A program made the translations under genes and the position numbers. A model generated the notes under the pieces. The model saw nothing but the letters and a program-made list of their open reading frames with translations. It searched no databases and was not told the origin of the DNA. A stretch of 61,119 nucleotides of DNA from Paraburkholderia dilworthii (GTDB lineage: Bacteria > Pseudomonadota > Gammaproteobacteria > Burkholderiales > Burkholderiaceae), in contig NZ_AWZT01000042.1 of NCBI RefSeq assembly GCF_000472525.1, positions 183 to 61,301 of the forward strand, given 5' to 3'. Below are positions 40,459 to 48,918 of this stretch, in pieces. Positions within the stretch are counted from its first letter, which is position 1, and the number at the start of each line of letters is the position of its first letter.

Positions 40459-41424
40459 ATGGAATTTCTCTACTCAACAACTCAAGCTGAGGCTGGTCGA
40501 CGCTTCGAGTACTGGAATGATGCGATATGTAAGCACTTCATCCCATCTGCGAGCCGTTCCACTTGCCGAGAAAGCTTCGAAGGAACTTTGCACGGTAAGT
40601 CGGTCGGCAACTTGGTCGTCGCTGAATTCCGCGCTCGCCAGCACGTCTTCGACCGCACCAACCAATTCATTCGCCAATCACCGAATGACGACTTCGTAGC
40701 TATCCTGGTCGAATCCGGCGTCGGGAGGATGACTCAGTCAACCCGGGAGCTCGCGCTTCAGCCGGGTGACATCGCCCTTTATGATGCGGGGCGGCCATTC
40801 ATCCACGACCTTGACGTCGAGTCGATGCTGCTGGTCCGCATTCCCCGAAAAGCAATGACTTCACGACTCCCCGGCGTCGAATCGATGATGAACATCACGA
40901 TTGCGCGGGGGCGTCCAATCTCGAGTGTGTTCGCAGGGATGCTCCGCGAGGCATTGTCTGTTCGTTCTGACGCGCCAGGAGTCGCGCAAACGAGGTTAGC
41001 AAATGCATTCGTCGATACGCTTGCGTCTGCACTCGAGATGCAACTCAACTCCAGTGACGGGGAAAGCTCGGCCCACTATGACCTCGTCTATCGACGTGCG
41101 CTGAATTACATGGACGCTCACCTGGACGATTGCGAAATGACGGCTGCAAGCATCGCGTATGGACTCAACGTCTCTCCGAGAACGCTTTCCCGCGTGTTTG
41201 CGCGTCACGGTATCGCTCCAATGCAGGAATTATGGAGGCGCCGCCTTGACCGTACTTTTGTCCTTCTGTCCGAGGGACGCGTGAAGATGGTCACGCAGGC
41301 TGCATATCAGTGCGGATTCAGCGACATGTCCCATTTTTCGCGAGCGTTCCGCAAGATGTTCAAAGCCGCGCCGAGTAGCATATTGGGCGGAATCAGGAAC
41401 GCGAGTGAGCAAAAGAAATTGTAA
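40459..41424 (+). CDS. AraC-family regulator, probable activator of the nitrile genes
   Basis: 321 residues. The N-terminal 180 residues are an AraC-binding-like-2 sensor (FEYWNDAICKHFIPSASRST, then LQPGDIALYDAGRPFIH), and the C-terminal 100 residues hold two helix-turn-helix units (TAASIAYGLNVSPRTLSRVF and VTQAAYQCGFSDMSHFSRAF). This layout is shared with FeaR- and NitR-type activators. It diverges from the amidase/cobalt hydratase operon and lies next to the porin and iron-type hydratase genes, so it is the best candidate for induction of these by nitriles or amides. Followed by a strong terminator. Confidence 0.88.
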   Translation: MEFLYSTTQAEAGRRFEYWNDAICKHFIPSASRSTCRESFEGTLHGKSVGNLVVAEFRARQHVFDRTNQFIRQSPNDDFVAILVESGVGRMTQSTRELALQPGDIALYDAGRPFIHDLDVESMLLVRIPRKAMTSRLPGVESMMNITIARGRPISSVFAGMLREALSVRSDAPGVAQTRLANAFVDTLASALEMQLNSSDGESSAHYDLVYRRALNYMDAHLDDCEMTAASIAYGLNVSPRTLSRVFARHGIAPMQELWRRRLDRTFVLLSEGRVKMVTQAAYQCGFSDMSHFSRAFRKMFKAAPSSILGGIRNASEQKKL

Positions 41425-41460
41425 GCGCGACTGCCTGCGCCCCCAATCGGGAGAACGAAG

Positions 41461-41490
41461 AAAGCGTGACTGAGGTCACGCTTTTTTCTT
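41461..41490 (+). terminator. Rho-independent terminator of the AraC gene
   Basis: AAAGCGTGAC (41461-41470) pairs perfectly with GTCACGCTTT (41475-41484) around TGAG, and a run of T follows. The reverse direction has a weaker T run, so it may also serve the convergent porin gene ending at 41575. Confidence 0.9.
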
Positions 41491-41574
41491 TACAGCTCTT
41501 GGTCTTGGCACGGCAACCATTCACGCCTCGGCAGAGCACCGAGGCGTCGGAGGCCAAAGTTCTCGCAACGCGCT

Positions 41575-42645
41575 TTAGAACACGTGGATGATACCCACGT
41601 ATCCGCCTTGCTGGTTGTGTCCCTGAAGCGGTGCTGCGTCGCCAGTTTCAAGTGCAAAGTTCGCCTTCCCACCGTTGAAGACTGCGCCAACGGTGCCATT
41701 GATGGTGGTCCGTTTGGACAGCGCATAGGACGCGCCAATGACCCCCAGATTTCCGACGCCACCGCCATGATTCACGTTTGCATGGAAGTACGCGGCCTGC
41801 ATTTGAAACGCTGGCGTGAATTGATAGGTCAGGCCGACCCACTCTTGTTGATTTCGCGTCGCTGCTAGGGGATTGTTCGTGTCAGCGACGGTGTCCTGGC
41901 CTGATGACACTAGCTGCTGGTAGCCCGCATACAGCATCAGGTTGTTCAGCTTATATGTTGCGCCGGCCATGTACTCGCGCGATGCACCATAGAGGCTTGA
42001 GAACTTTCCGTTCGCATCACGTATCTCTTCGTAGAGCGCATAGCCAGTTAAGTTGCCGATAGCATATTGGCTTTCCACGCTGAACTGCCGCGAGTTTTGA
42101 AACCCGTTGGCGTCATTGCCGAAGCCGTTCTGAACACGGAACGAGAGTCCGGCCAGCGTAGGCGAGTTGTAGGTCACTGTGTTCGCGCGCGAACCCCAAG
42201 CCCGACCTTTCGCAAAGCCACCGATGCCGATGGATTGCTCGCCCAGCGGGTCGATGTAGTAACCCATCGTATCAGTCAAGCTCATTGAGCGACCGAGCCA
42301 CAAGGAGCCGTAGTTTGCCTGCTCAAGACCAACATAAGCGTAGCGGTCAAACAAGCTCGGATTCTCGACTAGGCGCCCGGTCGCCGGGCTGAACATGCTC
42401 TCGAGTTTGAAGACAGCATGCAGACCGCCACCGAGGTCTTCGCTTCCCGTCAACCCCCACCAGCTACCAGCGAACCGATTGTCCCCAAAGCGAAACACGT
42501 TCTTGGAGCCTTCTGCGGTTCCCTGATTTGTCACGAAATCAAGACCGGTATTGATACGCCCATAGAGCGTCACTGCACTTTGCCCCGAGGCTGCTCCGCT
42601 CAGACCAAGGGAAAGAAGCGCCATGGTGAGAATACGTTTTTTCAT
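41575..42645 (-). CDS. Outer-membrane porin, Burkholderia/Bordetella type
   Basis: 356 residues. Signal peptide MKKRILTMALLSLGLSGAAS cleaved just before QSAVTLYGRINTGLD, the usual first strand of beta-proteobacterial general porins. WWGLTGSEDLGGGLHAVFKL, SLWLGRSMS and the closing GIIHVF with terminal phenylalanine are characteristic. It forms a trimeric 16-stranded channel in the outer membrane. Here it lies between the two nitrile hydratase loci, so it may help uptake of nitriles, amides or acids. Porin genes near catabolic loci are common in this family, so specificity cannot be assumed. Confidence 0.93.
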   Translation of the reverse strand: MKKRILTMALLSLGLSGAASGQSAVTLYGRINTGLDFVTNQGTAEGSKNVFRFGDNRFAGSWWGLTGSEDLGGGLHAVFKLESMFSPATGRLVENPSLFDRYAYVGLEQANYGSLWLGRSMSLTDTMGYYIDPLGEQSIGIGGFAKGRAWGSRANTVTYNSPTLAGLSFRVQNGFGNDANGFQNSRQFSVESQYAIGNLTGYALYEEIRDANGKFSSLYGASREYMAGATYKLNNLMLYAGYQQLVSSGQDTVADTNNPLAATRNQQEWVGLTYQFTPAFQMQAAYFHANVNHGGGVGNLGVIGASYALSKRTTINGTVGAVFNGGKANFALETGDAAPLQGHNQQGGYVGIIHVF

Positions 42646-43391
42646 GAGATTTAGTAGGATAGCGATATATAAAGCCTCGTCTCACGAAGCTCAAAACAAG
42701 AGCCGCTAAAAGAGAGGTGGGCTATCGCGACACTTTCGCTTAACCTTGAGGAGTCTATGCTACCCAGCTGGCATGTCGATGTTCAAGTGCGCGTGAGGGG
42801 AAGACTATTGCTCGAAAAAACAAAGGTCTTGTTTGGCCTTGCCAATCGGCTGTACTGAAACCGCCATGTAGTGCAGATTCCACCTCGTGCATTGGCAGTC
42901 TCCATGCATGAGATTGACGTCCATGCCTGTAGTTGGACGACGTCAAGCTGACGTCAGGTAGCGGCATCTTGGAAGCGCTCGATGACAAAGCACTAAAAAG
43001 GAAAGAGCACTCGGCCGACTATGGCCGTTCGTGAAGCACTTAATCATCATCCTTTTTAGCAGTCGCGTGGTTTACTTGCTGGCGCCATCAGGTCAGAACC
43101 GGGGATGTCTTTGGACATCTGCGTCCGTGACAGTCAATTAAGAGTGTCCTTTTTGGACTAACAAGCCTTTTTTGGCACTCATACCATGAATGACGCTGAA
43201 TCAGAGTAACAAGCAGATTGCAGGTGTAACACCGACGGTGCGCGAACTCCCCCCGGCAGCGCACCAATCAGCAACGAAGTGGTGAAGTGCCATGGCGCGG
43301 TCCGAAGGCCTTACGCCACCCCGCGGCGTAAGGCCTTCCCTGACTAATCTAAAGAAGTTATCCGCTCCCCACCGTGGAGCAGGAGTCCCTC
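42646..43391. other. Long leader/promoter region of the iron-type hydratase operon
   Basis: No gene. It contains related T-rich stretches (CTTTTTGGACT near 43150 and CTTTTTTGGCAC near 43167) and a perfect inverted repeat at 43304-43338, listed separately. Frames here lack protein character. Confidence 0.45.
43304..43338 (+). promoter_or_regulatory. Perfect 14-bp inverted repeat in the leader of the iron-type hydratase operon
   Basis: GAAGGCCTTACGCC (43304-43317) and GGCGTAAGGCCTTC (43325-43338) flank a seven-base loop ACCCCGC, ending 53 bases before the alpha ATG. No T run follows, so it is not a simple terminator. It may be an operator for a dimeric regulator, or an RNA hairpin that affects translation or RNA stability. 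Confidence 0.6.
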
Positions 43392-43991
43392 ATGAACGTA
43401 AAAGAGTTTCCTCCCCTCCCGACATCCTCGCGCGAACGGGCTTTTGCCCTCTTCGATGCGCTCAAGAAGAAGGATTTGATTCCGGATGGTTTCATCGAGG
43501 AAATGACGGACCTGGTCGCGAATCAGTACGACCCCTCGAACGGTGCTCGCATCGTTGCCCGCGCCTGGACTGACCCGGCATTCTACGAGCGCCTAATGTC
43601 GGACAGCATCGCTGCGGTTGTTGAGATGGGCTATATCGGTGCCCAAGGTGAGTACCCGGTTCCTGTCGTTGATACGCCGACGGTAAAGAACGTCATCGTG
43701 TGCAGCTTGTGCTCGTGCACGAACTGGCCTGTTCTGGGTCTTGCGCCGGAGTGGTACAAGAGTTTCGAATTCCGCGCACGTTTGGTCCGCGAAGGCCGAG
43801 AAGTCCTTCAAGAACTCGGCACTGAATTGCCGCCGGACATGAATGTCCAGGTCTGGGATACGACGGCTGAAAGCCGCTATTTCGTTTTGCCGATGCGTCC
43901 TGCCGGTTCTGAAGGCATGACTGAAGAAGAACTGCGAAAGCTCGTCACCAAAGACGTGCTCATCGGTGTCGCGCTGCCGAACGTTGCCTAA
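43392..43991 (+). CDS. nthA: Nitrile hydratase alpha subunit, iron-type motif
   Basis: 199 residues. The claw is C104-S-L-C107-S-C109-T; serine after the first cysteine and threonine after the third are the iron-type signature. The following NWPVLGLAPEWYKSFEFRAR and MTEEELRKLVTKDVLIGVAL resemble the Comamonas testosteroni Ni1-type enzyme. It hydrates nitriles to amides with a low-spin Fe(III). It differs strongly from the cobalt-type alpha subunit at 37780-38382, so the two loci are not a recent duplication. The start at ATG 43392 has AGGAG upstream. It is followed by a fused beta gene and a CobW-type activator. Confidence 0.93.
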   Translation: MNVKEFPPLPTSSRERAFALFDALKKKDLIPDGFIEEMTDLVANQYDPSNGARIVARAWTDPAFYERLMSDSIAAVVEMGYIGAQGEYPVPVVDTPTVKNVIVCSLCSCTNWPVLGLAPEWYKSFEFRARLVREGREVLQELGTELPPDMNVQVWDTTAESRYFVLPMRPAGSEGMTEEELRKLVTKDVLIGVALPNVA

Positions 43992-44035
43992 GCTGCCTCG
44001 TTACTTCATCCCAATTCATATTTCGGAGATTCAAC

Positions 44036-44749
44036 ATGGATGGATTTCATGACCTCGGCGGCCGGCAAGGATTCGGCACCGTCGAACACACCATCAACAC
44101 TGAAAGCTACAAGCCTGTATTCAAGGAAGACTGGGAACACCTTGGCTACTCGCTTTTGTTCCTCGGCGTTGAGCACCTGAAGAAGTTCAGCGTCGACGAG
44201 GTTCGTCATGCCGTCGAACGCATCGAACACCGGCTGCAGTCCGCCACGCCTTATTTCGAGCGCTATGTCATAGCGACTGCGTCGTTGTTGGTCGAACACG
44301 GCGTGCTGACGAAGCAGGAGTTGAATGACGCGCTGGGCGCGGAGTTCCCGCTCTCGAGTCCCGCGCGCTCAAAAGGCCGCGCTGCTCCGCAGCCCAATCG
44401 GCCCCACTTCGAGGTTGATGACAAGGTCACGGTTCGCGACGAGTGCGTCACTGGGCACATCCGCGTTCCTGCGTACTGCCGTGGCAAAACCGGCGTGATT
44501 CTGCACCGGACGAGCGCGAAATGGCCGTTCCCTGACAGCATCGGCCACGGCCACAAGGACGCGGTCCTACAACCGACCTACCACGTTCAATTCACGGCCC
44601 AAGAACTTTGGGGTAGTGAAGCGGATGGCGGTCACGTCGTGGTCGACCTGTTTGAGTCCTATTTGGACAAGGCGGAACAAGAGACCGGCGTGTCGGACGA
44701 GACAGGCGCGCCTGCCGCGAACAGTCAGCCTCAAAGCGTACCCGCATGA
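44036..44749 (+). CDS. nthB: Nitrile hydratase beta subunit, fused form
   Basis: 237 residues with both halves in one chain: N-terminal arm MDGFHDLGGRQGFGTVEHTI, helical part SLLFLGVEHLKKFSVDEVRH, then the SH3-like half FEVDDKVTVRDECVTGHIRV, PAYCRGKTGVILHRTSAKWP and VQFTAQELWGSEADGG. The linker between halves (SSPARSKGRAAPQPNRPH) is proline- and serine-rich. The C-terminus has about 25 extra residues beyond the usual end. It overlaps the CobW-type gene by ATGA. In the other locus the same two halves are separate genes. Confidence 0.92.
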   Translation: MDGFHDLGGRQGFGTVEHTINTESYKPVFKEDWEHLGYSLLFLGVEHLKKFSVDEVRHAVERIEHRLQSATPYFERYVIATASLLVEHGVLTKQELNDALGAEFPLSSPARSKGRAAPQPNRPHFEVDDKVTVRDECVTGHIRVPAYCRGKTGVILHRTSAKWPFPDSIGHGHKDAVLQPTYHVQFTAQELWGSEADGGHVVVDLFESYLDKAEQETGVSDETGAPAANSQPQSVPA

Positions 44750-46002
44750 CGACTCTCTCGACATTTTCGCCGGAGGACTCCACGCCTAGGATTCCCGTGA
44801 CAGTGCTCTCGGGATTTCTTGGTTCCGGCAAGACCACTCTGTTGAATCACATCCTCCGAAACCGTGCTGGGATGAAGGTCGCCGTAATTGTGAATGACAT
44901 GAGCGAAGTCAACATCGACGCGGACGAAGTTCGGCGAAATGTCGAGTTGCACCGGGTCAGTGATGAACTGGTGGAAATGACTAACGGTTGCATCTGCTGC
45001 ACCCTCCGTGCTGACCTTCTGGAGCAGGTCAGCACGCTTGCCCGTCAACAGCGATTTGATTACCTCCTCATCGAATCCACAGGCATTTCCGAGCCGATGC
45101 CGGTTGCCGAGACCTTTGCTTTTCTCGATACAAACGGTTTCAGTCTCAGCGAGCTTGCGAGGCTCGACACGATGGTCACTGTAGTGAATGGCGAAACCTT
45201 CAAAGACTTATTGTATTCGTCGGATTCTGTGGGTCAAAACGACGGAGCGGCCGCGCAGAGGAAATTGTCTGACTTGCTCGTTGAGCAGGTTGAGTACGCG
45301 AACGTGATACTGGTCAGCCACGTGGACGTCATTGGCGACGATGGCTTCATCGAGCTTCGCTCCATCCTCGCGTCGCTTAACCCGGTGGCCGAAATCCTGC
45401 CGATGACTCAAGGCGTGGTCGAGCCTTCGACCATCCTGAACACAGGCAAATTTGATTTGCCGAGCCTTGTCAATGCGCCGGGTTGGATGAAGCAGATGTC
45501 CGAAGAGACTCGGCCGCCTGAGTCAGACACCTATGACATCTCGAGCTTTGTGTACAGGGAGCGTGCCCCCTTTCATCCTGGGCGACTCCTCGACCTTCTG
45601 AGCACGGAGTGGGCTAACGGCCGTCTGCTGCGATGCAAGGGCTACATCTGGATGGCTCAAGGGTACAAGGAAATTGGTCTACTTGTTCAGAGCGCGGGAC
45701 GCTTCAAGTGGGGCTACGTTGGAACGTGGTGGAGATTCCGGCCACCGGCCGAATGGCCTCAAGACGAGTATCGCATGCGCGCTATTCAGGATAAGTGGGA
45801 CGAGCATTCGGGGGATTGCCGGCAGGAAATCGTATTTATTGGCCAAGGAGTTGACTGGCAAAAACTCCATAGCCAACTAGATGCTTGTTTGCTCACCGTC
45901 GCCGAACTAACCGAAGGTCCGGATATGTGGCGCGCGCTTGATGGAGCTCACCGGTTTGAAGCTGACGCGGAAGTTGGAGTGGAAGAAGCTCACCACGCGT
46001 AA
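44746..46002 (+). CDS. CobW/P47K-type GTPase, iron-type nitrile hydratase activator
   Basis: 418 residues. Walker A is GFLGSGKT (23-30), the metal-binding CxCC motif is C82-I-C84-C85 in TNGCICCTLRADLL, and ESTGISEPMPVAETFAF follows. The C-terminal CobW domain includes ISSFVYRERAPFHPGRLLDL. Close relatives (P47K, Nha3) are needed for activity of iron-type nitrile hydratases in Rhodococcus and Pseudomonas; they are G3E GTPases that insert or guard the metal. The start overlaps the beta stop, so it is translated with the enzyme. It is followed, after 245 bases, by the cobalt transporter genes. Confidence 0.93.
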   Translation: MTTLSTFSPEDSTPRIPVTVLSGFLGSGKTTLLNHILRNRAGMKVAVIVNDMSEVNIDADEVRRNVELHRVSDELVEMTNGCICCTLRADLLEQVSTLARQQRFDYLLIESTGISEPMPVAETFAFLDTNGFSLSELARLDTMVTVVNGETFKDLLYSSDSVGQNDGAAAQRKLSDLLVEQVEYANVILVSHVDVIGDDGFIELRSILASLNPVAEILPMTQGVVEPSTILNTGKFDLPSLVNAPGWMKQMSEETRPPESDTYDISSFVYRERAPFHPGRLLDLLSTEWANGRLLRCKGYIWMAQGYKEIGLLVQSAGRFKWGYVGTWWRFRPPAEWPQDEYRMRAIQDKWDEHSGDCRQEIVFIGQGVDWQKLHSQLDACLLTVAELTEGPDMWRALDGAHRFEADAEVGVEEAHHA

Positions 46003-46247
46003 CAGTGTCAATAAGCGCGCTTACAACGACGCCCGCAGTCGACTGACTTGTTCGGCTCGAAGATTGAGGCCTCATAGGCAATGCCTGTCCTGCATGCAAC
46101 AGTTGTCTGTCCCGCAGGACAAAGACGCTCGTCTTTTGCAGTCTTATCGTCTATTCGAGTCAAACACATTCAACTCTGCGCTATGGTTCGTCATCTGCGT
46201 TCTTAGCGCCCCTTTTTCTCTTGCACCGCTTTTTTTTGGAGGGCAAT

Positions 46248-46457
46248 ATGTCCACGGCTGTTATTGATACCAACGCGCTGCCGGTGCCGATTCCTGTTCG
46301 CGAATTGCTGCCGTACGTCATCTTTGCAGGGCTTCTCTTCATGCTTGCTCTGTACTTTGTCGGAGCCGAGGAAGGAGCAACATCCATCGTGAAGGGCATG
46401 TATGTCCACGAGTTCGTTCACGACGGCCGGCACCTGCTTGGCTTCCCATGCCACTGA
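46248..46457 (+). CDS. cbtB: Cobalt transporter small subunit CbtB
   Basis: 69 residues: one membrane helix (ELLPYVIFAGLLFMLALYFV) and the family's C-terminal histidine motif MYVHEFVHDGRHLLGFPCH. CbtB is always found next to CbtA; the pair imports cobalt, as first proposed from B12-riboswitch control. The start is ATG 46248 with GGAGGG seven bases upstream. No cobalamin riboswitch consensus was seen in the 245 bases before it. Confidence 0.88.
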   Translation: MSTAVIDTNALPVPIPVRELLPYVIFAGLLFMLALYFVGAEEGATSIVKGMYVHEFVHDGRHLLGFPCH

Positions 46458-46470
46458 TTGGGAGCAGGCC

Positions 46471-47238
46471 ATGGTCGGACAACTGCTCGTTCGAGGAATG
46501 CTTGCCGGCATAGCCGCCGGTTTGCTGACGTTTGGGTTCGCCAGGCTTGTGGGTGAACCCCAGGTCGCGCAAGCAATCGCTTTCGAAGCACAAGCTGGTG
46601 AACATCATCACGGCGATGAGGCTGAGCACCATCATCATGATGAAGCGGAGCCCGAACTTGTAAGCCGAGAAACGCAGGCGGATTTGGGGCTTCTTACCGG
46701 AGTAGTTGCCTACGGCGTCTCGGTCGGCGGCCTCTTCTCACTGGTTTTTGCATTTGCGCACGGTAGAGTCGGACGGATGAGCGCTCGCACTCTCTCCGCT
46801 TGGCTCGCCGTGGGTGCATTCGTCTCCCTCGTTGCAGTACCCACGATAAAATATCCGGCGAATCCACCTTCAATAGGAGACCCCGATACTATCGGCTATC
46901 GAACGGCGCTGTATTTCGTTTTGTTGGCCGTCTCAGTTGCTGTTACGGTGTTCTCGGTGAACATGCGCAGTCACCTTGCGAAAAGATTCGGAAACTGGAA
47001 CGCCTCAATTCTGGCGTGTGGGATTTTTATCGCTCTCGTCACAGCCGTGCAACTTGGTTTTCCGGCTATCAACGAAGCTCCCCCAGATTTTCCCGCCACT
47101 CTGCTTTGGAAGTTCCGCCTTGTGGCCATCGGTATGCAGATGATTATGTGGACGGTCATTGGGTTGCTGTTCGGGGCTTGGGTCGAACATTCCGAGCGGC
47201 GCAGTCGCGAGGGCGAAGGTCGCGCCCGTGTAGGTTGA
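46471..47238 (+). CDS. cbtA: Cobalt transporter subunit CbtA
   Basis: 255 residues, about six helices. After helix 1 (LLVRGMLAGIAAGLLTFGFA) a loop rich in His and acidic residues (GEHHHGDEAEHHHHDEAE) is a probable metal-binding site; GLLTGVVAYGVSVGGLFSLV and PTIKYPANPPSIGDPDTIGY are family-typical. ATG 46471 has GGGAG upstream and lies 13 bases after cbtB. Being placed behind an iron-motif nitrile hydratase is unexpected; the cobalt may be for the second, cobalt-type hydratase 8 kb away, or for B12. Ends in a strong terminator. Confidence 0.88.
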   Translation: MVGQLLVRGMLAGIAAGLLTFGFARLVGEPQVAQAIAFEAQAGEHHHGDEAEHHHHDEAEPELVSRETQADLGLLTGVVAYGVSVGGLFSLVFAFAHGRVGRMSARTLSAWLAVGAFVSLVAVPTIKYPANPPSIGDPDTIGYRTALYFVLLAVSVAVTVFSVNMRSHLAKRFGNWNASILACGIFIALVTAVQLGFPAINEAPPDFPATLLWKFRLVAIGMQMIMWTVIGLLFGAWVEHSERRSREGEGRARVG

Positions 47239-47276
47239 GCGCGAAGAAGCCGCGTGTGCTGACACAGTCGTCTCGG

Positions 47277-47313
47277 AAAGGAAAGAAGCGAGCATGCCCG
47301 CTTCTTTCCTTTT
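47277..47313 (+). terminator. Rho-independent terminator after cbtA
   Basis: AAAGGAAAGAAGCG (47277-47290) pairs perfectly with CGCTTCTTTCCTTT (47299-47312), a 14-bp stem with loop AGCATGCC, 38 bases after the cbtA stop and followed by T residues. Confidence 0.85.
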
Positions 47314-47479
47314 ACTGTCCTATCTGCCGTCGCTGCTCATCTCTCTCGGTCTGCAGCGCTACCGAGTTCTCCACGACTAGCCTGCCTTGAAACGGTCACC
47401 GAAAAGGCGAGCGCAGGTAGGCGTCCACTTGCTCAGCCGCGGCATATTCAGGAGGCAAGGAAGGACAGATTGGGGACTG

Positions 47480-48202
47480 TTATGCGTGGACTCCAGCATA
47501 CTGATTGACGATGTCGAGGTCACGCAGGTGCTCGCGTGGAATCTCTCCACCCAGCTGACCTCGGCGAATAACCAGGACGCGCTCGACCACGGCCACCAAA
47601 AACTCCAGATTCTGCTCCACCAAGACTATCGTTAGATTCTTGCGCGCTCGTAGCGCGGACAATGTCTCAGTGATTTCTTCGATGATGGACGGCTGAATTC
47701 CCTCGGTGGGCTCGTCAAGTAGGAGCAACGAGGGGCGACCGGCCAAAGCACGAGCTAGAGCGAGGAGTTGCTGCTCGCCGCCCGAGAGCGAGCCGCCAAG
47801 GCGGTCGAGAAGCTTCCCGAGCCGAGGAAAATCGACGAGCAGCTCGTCAATGATGGACTTTGCTTCACCACCTGAATGGATGGCGCCAAATTTGAGGTTG
47901 TCGTAGACCGAGAGCGTGGGGAATATCTCGCGGCCCTGCGGAACATATGCCATTCCACGACGTGCGCGTTGATGAGGCCGCAGTCCAGTGATTGATTCGC
48001 CTTGGAATAGGACCTCACCAGCCGTTACAGGTAGTGCGCCCACAAGCGTCCGCATGAGCGTCGTTTTCCCCATCCCGTTATGACCAAGGACGCCCACCGC
48101 CTCTCCCACCTGCACAGACAGGGAGATGTTGGAGAGGACAGGAATCGCTCCATATCCGCCGTAAAGCTCAACTGCTTCTAGGATTGGCTTTACGGTAGTC
48201 AT
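47480..48202 (-). CDS. ABC importer ATP-binding protein, LivF/UrtE type
   Basis: 240 residues. Walker A GHNGMGKTTLMRTL, signature LSGGEQQLLALARAL, Walker B LLLLDEPTEGIQPSII. The EGIQPSI sequence is typical of the second ATPase in branched-chain amino acid and urea/amide (Urt, Fmd) systems. It is the last of five genes; its ATG overlaps the stop of the first ATPase gene (ATGA). The system probably imports short amides or urea, in view of the binding protein and nearby nitrile hydratase and amidase genes. Confidence 0.92.
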   Translation of the reverse strand: MTTVKPILEAVELYGGYGAIPVLSNISLSVQVGEAVGVLGHNGMGKTTLMRTLVGALPVTAGEVLFQGESITGLRPHQRARRGMAYVPQGREIFPTLSVYDNLKFGAIHSGGEAKSIIDELLVDFPRLGKLLDRLGGSLSGGEQQLLALARALAGRPSLLLLDEPTEGIQPSIIEEITETLSALRARKNLTIVLVEQNLEFLVAVVERVLVIRRGQLGGEIPREHLRDLDIVNQYAGVHA

Positions 48203-48918
48203 TGCGGCTTCTTCCCTAGATAGATTTGCTGGATGTACGGGTCGCTCATGATTAACTCGGGCACATCCTCTCGAATGATGGCTCCTTGATGTAGGACCGT
48301 CACCTTCTTGGCAATGCGCCGGATAAAGCTCATGTCGTGCTCGACCACTACCATTGCATGCCTGCGGTTTATCTCGACAATGAGGTCTGCCGTGCGGGCA
48401 ACTTCGCTGTCGCTCATTCCCGCAGCGGGGTCATCCAAGAGAATCAGGGGAGGGTCAGCCGCAATGACCACACCGAGTTCGACCCATTGTCGCTGGCCGT
48501 GCGCCATGACGCCGACCACTGTTTCGCGAAAGCGGAGCATCCCGATTCGGTCCAGCACTTCGAGCACTACGCGCTCAGTATCGGCAAACGTGTGTGTTCG
48601 CCGCGCAGCAAGCCATATGTTTTCCCAAACCGTGAGCCCATTGAATAAGCTGGGTACTTGGGTCTTGATGCCAATGCCCATTCGGCCCGGTTGATGAGGC
48701 TGAACCCCGGCGATGTCCGTCCCGCGGAGGAGAATTTCTCCAGAGGTGGGTTTGATTTGTCCTGTGAGCAACTTGAAGAACGTACTTTTGCCGGCTCCAT
48801 TCGGACCGATGACGCAGCGCAGTTCCTTCTCGGCGAGAATGAAGTTCACGTCTCGGGTCGCATGCACGCCACCGAAGCGTACGTTCAAATTCCGTGTTTC
48901 AAGCAGCGGAGTTGTCAT
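48199..48918 (-). CDS. ABC importer ATP-binding protein, LivG/UrtD type
   Basis: 239 residues. Walker A is GPNGAGKSTFFKLLTG, Walker B region LILLDDPAAGMSDSEVARTA; the signature is degenerate: a GVMAHGQRQWVELGVVIA stretch takes the place of LSGGQ, as in UrtD-like proteins. The H-loop is VVVEHDMSFIRRIA. It pairs with the LivF-type ATPase encoded next and is coupled by ATGA overlaps on both sides. Confidence 0.92.
   Translation of the reverse strand: MTTPLLETRNLNVRFGGVHATRDVNFILAEKELRCVIGPNGAGKSTFFKLLTGQIKPTSGEILLRGTDIAGVQPHQPGRMGIGIKTQVPSLFNGLTVWENIWLAARRTHTFADTERVVLEVLDRIGMLRFRETVVGVMAHGQRQWVELGVVIAADPPLILLDDPAAGMSDSEVARTADLIVEINRRHAMVVVEHDMSFIRRIAKKVTVLHQGAIIREDVPELIMSDPYIQQIYLGKKPQ

Noticed and set aside
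46003..46247. Cobalamin riboswitch before cbtB
   Set aside because: No B12-box-like sequence or convincing structure was seen by eye; a covariance search would be needed.
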